Assembly (NCBI GenBank): GCA_049999725.1
Contig: JBNGIS010015911.1
Span: 1-35,224, forward strand
Source: Haplomitrium mnioides
Taxonomy: Eukaryota; Marchantiophyta; Haplomitriopsida; Calobryales
Length of the DNA: 35,224 bases
Direction of reading: 5' to 3'
A program made the position numbers and the translations under genes. This document shows, piece after piece, positions 31,501 to 35,224 of the stretch. The notes under the pieces are model-generated. The model was not told the origin of the DNA, made no database searches, and worked only from the letters and a program-made list of their open reading frames with translations. The first letter of the stretch is position 1. Each line of letters begins with the position of its first letter.

Positions 31501-33814
31501 TACATCCTTGAAAATTTCCATATGTAGCTCACAATGGCATTGCCATTCCCTTGCTCGCCACTATTTCCAAGACAAAAAAAATTCCATTCTTCTTGTAGCC
31601 GCATCAAGTACTCTGCTTAAATTCATATGCCATGTACTCAAAATCATCTGAATCATAATGAGAATTCATTGTAAGCTTGTGGTCATCTAAAAGAGGGTTC
31701 TGAATCCTTGTAAGCTTCCGTGTGTAACTCCCAATGGCATTGCCATTCTCTTACTCCACTTTTTGTCCAAGACACAAACAGTTTCAACCTTCTTGTATGT
31801 GCATCAAGTACTCTTCTTAAGTCTATATACCATGCACTCAAGATCATCTAAACCATTAGGAGAATTTATAAAAGGCTTGTGGCAGTCTAAAAGAGGGTTC
31901 TGAATCTTTGTAAGCTTCCATGTGGAGCTACCAATGGCATTGCCATTACCTTACTCCACACTATTTCCAAGACACAAACAATTTCATCCTTCTTGTAGCG
32001 ACTAAGGTACTTTGCTCAAGTCCATGTGCCATGTACTCAAGATCATCTAAACCAAAAATAAAGTTCATTGTAGACTTGTGGTAGACTAAAAGAGGTTCTG
32101 AATCACTCTAAGCTTCCATGTGTAACTCCCAATGGCATTGCCATTCCGTTACTCCACACTATTTCCAAGACATAAAAGGCTTCATCCTTCTTGTAAGCAC
32201 ATGAAGTATTCTACTTTAGAACATATGCCATGTACTTGAGATCATTGAAACCACAAACAGAGATCATTTCAAGCTTTTGGTTGTCTATAAGAGCCTTAAA
32301 GATCCTTGAAAGCTTCCATATGTAACTCACAATGGCATTGCTATTCCAATGCTCCATAGTATTTCCAAGACACAAACCGATTCATCCTTCTTGTAAGTGT
32401 ATCAAGTACTCTGCTAAAGTCCAAATGCCATGTACTCAAGATTATCTAAACCATAAAGAGAATTCATTGTAAGCTTGTGGTTGTCTAAAAGAGGGTTCAA
32501 AATCCTTATAATAAGCTTCCATCTCTAACTCCAAATCGCATTGCCAATCCCTTACTCCACATTATTTCCAAAACACAGAAAGTTTCATCATTCTTGTAAG
32601 TGCATGAAGTATTATGCTTCAATCCATAAGCCATGTACTCGAGATCATAAAGAGAATGAAACCATAAAGAGAACTCATTGTAGGCTTGTGGTTGTCTATT
32701 AGAGGTTTCTAGATCCTTGAAAGCTTCTATATGTAACTCACAATGGCATTGCCATTCCCTTGCCCCACACTATTTTGAAGACACAAAAAGTTTCATCCTT
32801 CTCGTAGGCACATCAAGTACTGTGCTTAAGCCTATATGCCATGTATTCAAGATTATCTTACCAATAATGAGAACTCATTTTAAGCTTGTGGAAGTAAAAA
32901 AGAGGGTTTTGAATCTTTGTAAGCTTCCATGTGCAACTCCCAATGGCATTGCAATTAACTTACTTGACACTATTTCCAAGACACAAATACTTTTTTCCTT
33001 CTTATTAGCGCATGAAGTATTCTGCTTCAATCCATATGCCATGAACTCAAGATCATCAAAATCACAAAGAGAATTCATTGCAAGCTTGTGGTTGTCTATG
33101 AGAGGTTTCTAGGTCCCTGAAGGCTTCTATATGTAACTCACAATAGCATTGCCATTCCCTTTCTCCACAGTATTCCCGAGACACAAACAATTTCATCGTT
33201 CTTGTAAGCGCAGCAAGTACTCTGCTTAAGTCAATATTCCATGTAATCAAGATCATCTAAACCATAAAGATAATTCATTGTAGGCTTGTGGTAGTTTTAA
33301 AAAGGGTTTAGAATCCTGGTAAGCTTCCATGTGTAGCTCCCAATGGCATTGCCATTCCCTTACTCCACATTATTTTCAAGACACAAATAGTTTCATCCTT
33401 ATTGTAAGTGCATAAAGTATTCTGCTTCAGTCCATATGCCATGTACTTGAAATCATTGAAACCATAAAAAGAATTCATTGTAAGCTTGTAGTTGTCTATG
33501 AGAGGTTTCTAGATCCTTGAAAGCTTCCATATGAAACTAACAATGGCATTGCCATTCCCTTGGTCCACACTATTTCCAAGACACAAACAGTTTCATCCTT
33601 CTTGAAAGCGCATCAAGTACTCTGCTTATGTCCATATACCATGTACTCAACATCATCTAAACCATAAAAAGAATTCATTGTAAGCTTGTGGTAGTCTAAA
33701 ATAGCGTTCTGAATCTTGGTAAGCTTACATGCGTAACTCCCAATGGCATTGCCATTCCCTTACTTCACACTCTTTCCAAGACACAATGAGTTTCATTCTT
33801 CTTGTAAGCGCGTT

Positions 33815-34055
33815 TGGACTTTTAATGTCCATGCGTGCATGGACATCAAAGTCCATAGGCGCATGGACTTCGCAATCCAAGCGTGAAAGGACTTCGTAGT
33901 CTAGACATGCTTAAACAGCAAAGTCCATGTGTGCATGGACTTCGCAGTCCAAGCGCGCAAGTAATACAAAGTCCTTGCACACTTGGACTTTGATGTCCAT
34001 GCGAAGATGGACTTGAAAGTCCCCGCGCGTAGGTAATGCACAGTACATGCGCGCT
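33815..34055. repeat. 24-bp hairpin minisatellite, 10 units
   Basis: The 241 bp divide into one 25-bp and nine 24-bp units of the form TGGACTTCGCAGTCCAAGCG plus a short GC-rich tail (often CGCA). Within most units TGGACT or TGGACTT pairs with AGTCCA or AAGTCCA a few bases later, so each can fold as a small hairpin. Being a multiple of three, the unit keeps a minus-strand frame open for several copies. It joins the satellite end directly to the eroded coding region on the right. Confidence 0.85.
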
Positions 34056-35200
34056 CTGAGAATACAATGGGGATCTTTCTCTTTCAAATAAGTTGTGTAA
34101 TAATCATAAACTTCCCATTTTGTAAAATTATCCAGCAAGTTGTACACTTTGTGAGTGGGCATTCTCTTGCAATGCCCTTGAAAAAAATTGTCCATCCACT
34201 CATGAACAAAAACTCCTTTAGCAGACAGTTCTCTTTTTCCAGAAATGCCTCTAGGATCTGCATTTTTGAGATTTTAAATCCTTTGGATTCTATCATTCCC
34301 TACTGCTAATATTAGTTTGAATGCTCTTCTACAGACAAAGGTACCCCTAGGCAGTGTAAACCGATTTTCCACATCGGAATCTTTTCTTGGTATTCCCCAC
34401 TACAGTGTGATATCACGATTCTTCATGCTTTGTCGAAAGTACGTTTCTCTTATAGTTTTCAAAAAAATCTGTCTTGCACAACGACAAGCAATTATTTCGA
34501 CAACAAGAAATTCTCTTCAATCTACAAATGGACATTGGATCCAGCTTTTTCTTCACAAAGCTCTCGTCATGATGAACTTTTCGCAAAGAGTTTTTGCGTA
34601 AGGTGTTTACCCGTTTGGGTTTTGGCCCAGATAAAGAATTCTTATGTTGGGCTGGACGATTCGATCTAGCAATAGAAGAAAATTCATCTTGAAGATCTTT
34701 GTCGTCATCGTGAACACTGTTTGTTCCTTAAGACAATATTTTCGAGAAACGAGTTTCTTCTTAGCGATGGGGAGAACTGCACCGTTCCGAAACTGAATCT
34801 TGATCAATGTCTCCGTTAGAAAAAAATGTTTTCTGTAAGAAAATCGGTGCCCTTAGCGATAACTCAAAAGAAATGTTGATTGATTGAGACTCTTTGCCAG
34901 AATCGCTTTCCAAAATATCGTCTGAAGACTCTTCCAAGAGAATTTGATTTGTTTCAGATGTTCCAATCTCTCTGCGAGGTGCAACTTGAAAGGAAATCAC
35001 TCGTTGTTTAAGTGGTGCTATCGGGGAGAGTGGCTCATCTCCAAAATAAAAATTGTCCAAAGATTGTATGTTGTTTGTGTTTTGAACAGACACACTCTTC
35101 TCATCAATATCGACGTCTCCATTAGATGCGGACAAAGAAAGCTCTACAGTCGTTTCAAATCTCTTTGTTGTGTCTTTTTTTTTTCAGACATTTTGGAATA
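34056..35200 (-). pseudogene. Eroded minus-strand coding region, transposon-protein-like, 3' part missing
   Basis: Read on the minus strand. A Ser/Asp/Glu-rich N-terminal part (35135-34761, with LLEESSDDILESDSGKE) is followed in the same frame, after two TAA codons, by a basic part ending in CCRNNCLSLCKTDFFENY. A further frame gives FVCRRAFKLILAVGNDRIQRI, then FVHEWMDNFFQGHCKRMP. The pattern CC-x3-CL, then VCR-x-AF with G/N-x-x-RI, then a helical segment, is one I associate with N-terminal regions of eukaryotic DDE-transposon-type proteins, but I cannot name the family. No DDE core is present: the coding pattern stops at the 24-bp minisatellite. A possible start is the ATG just before an A10 run (minus strand, 35184-35175), where the frame is one base short of matching the downstream frame. 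Introns could explain some breaks. Confidence 0.4.
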
Positions 35201-35224
35201 CTCAGAAGAAAGATTCAACTTCGC

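Larger units (their letters stand above)
24753..33811. repeat. 200-bp satellite array, right part (about 45 monomers)
   Basis: Continuation of the same array after the retrotransposon. Monomer variants repeat in the same order as in the left part with a nearly constant offset of about 16.67-16.68 kb (8866 with 25538; 10260 with 26940; 10981 with 27658), showing higher-order units. Two deletion junctions lie near 24788 and 25164. A 10-N gap at 28531-28540 interrupts it. It ends at GTAAGCGC near 33811, where a 24-bp minisatellite begins. Confidence 0.95.

Noticed and set aside
9848-33256. Minus-strand open frames with recurring CAYKKDETVCVLEIV-like sequence in the satellite
   Set aside because: They are direct translations of similar 200-bp monomers. 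Stops recur in most copies and no frame runs beyond about two monomers.
34317-34601. 94-codon plus-strand frame near the right end
   Set aside because: It is opposite the minus-strand Cys-rich coding pattern, which shows ordered motifs. The plus-strand frame shows none.

Overview
The window looks like nuclear DNA from a land plant. It carries a many-intron, plant-type secreted alpha-galactosidase gene, a Ty3/gypsy retrotransposon with very long LTRs, a probable Ty1/copia LTR with a tRNA-Met-like primer site, and large satellite arrays. I cannot name the species. About 85 % of the window is repeat, so this is probably pericentromeric or other heterochromatic sequence holding one island of genes.

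Layout. 1-377 is a unique stretch unusually rich in perfect inverted repeats. 378-3010 is a 58-bp minisatellite of about 45 units, followed at 3018-3482 by what reads on the minus strand as the primer site and 5' LTR of a copia-like element. 3842-6709 is a complete GH27 alpha-galactosidase of 15 exons and 405 residues, with both catalytic aspartates present. 7381-7860 starts as a secreted, bulb-lectin-like protein but runs into satellite DNA, so it is a fusion or truncated gene. 7773-12776 and 24753-33811 are two halves of one 200-bp satellite array (about 70 monomers, higher-order structure). They were split by an 11,976-bp Ty3/gypsy element (12777-24752) bounded by TGTCA...TGACA LTRs of about 3.03 kb and by the 5-bp target duplication ATGCC. 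The element has gag, protease, RT, RNase H and integrase in that order, but it is dead: it has many stop codons, at least three frameshifts and lost catalytic residues, mostly explained by C-to-T or G-to-A changes. 33815-34055 is a 24-bp hairpin minisatellite of ten units. 34056-35200 is an eroded minus-strand coding region with a Cys-rich, transposon-protein-like pattern.

Only the alpha-galactosidase looks like a working gene. The rest records serial events: the satellite expanded into a lectin-like gene, a retrotransposon inserted into the satellite, and the retrotransposon then decayed by a deamination-like process. No prokaryotic, RNA-gene or CRISPR features were seen.
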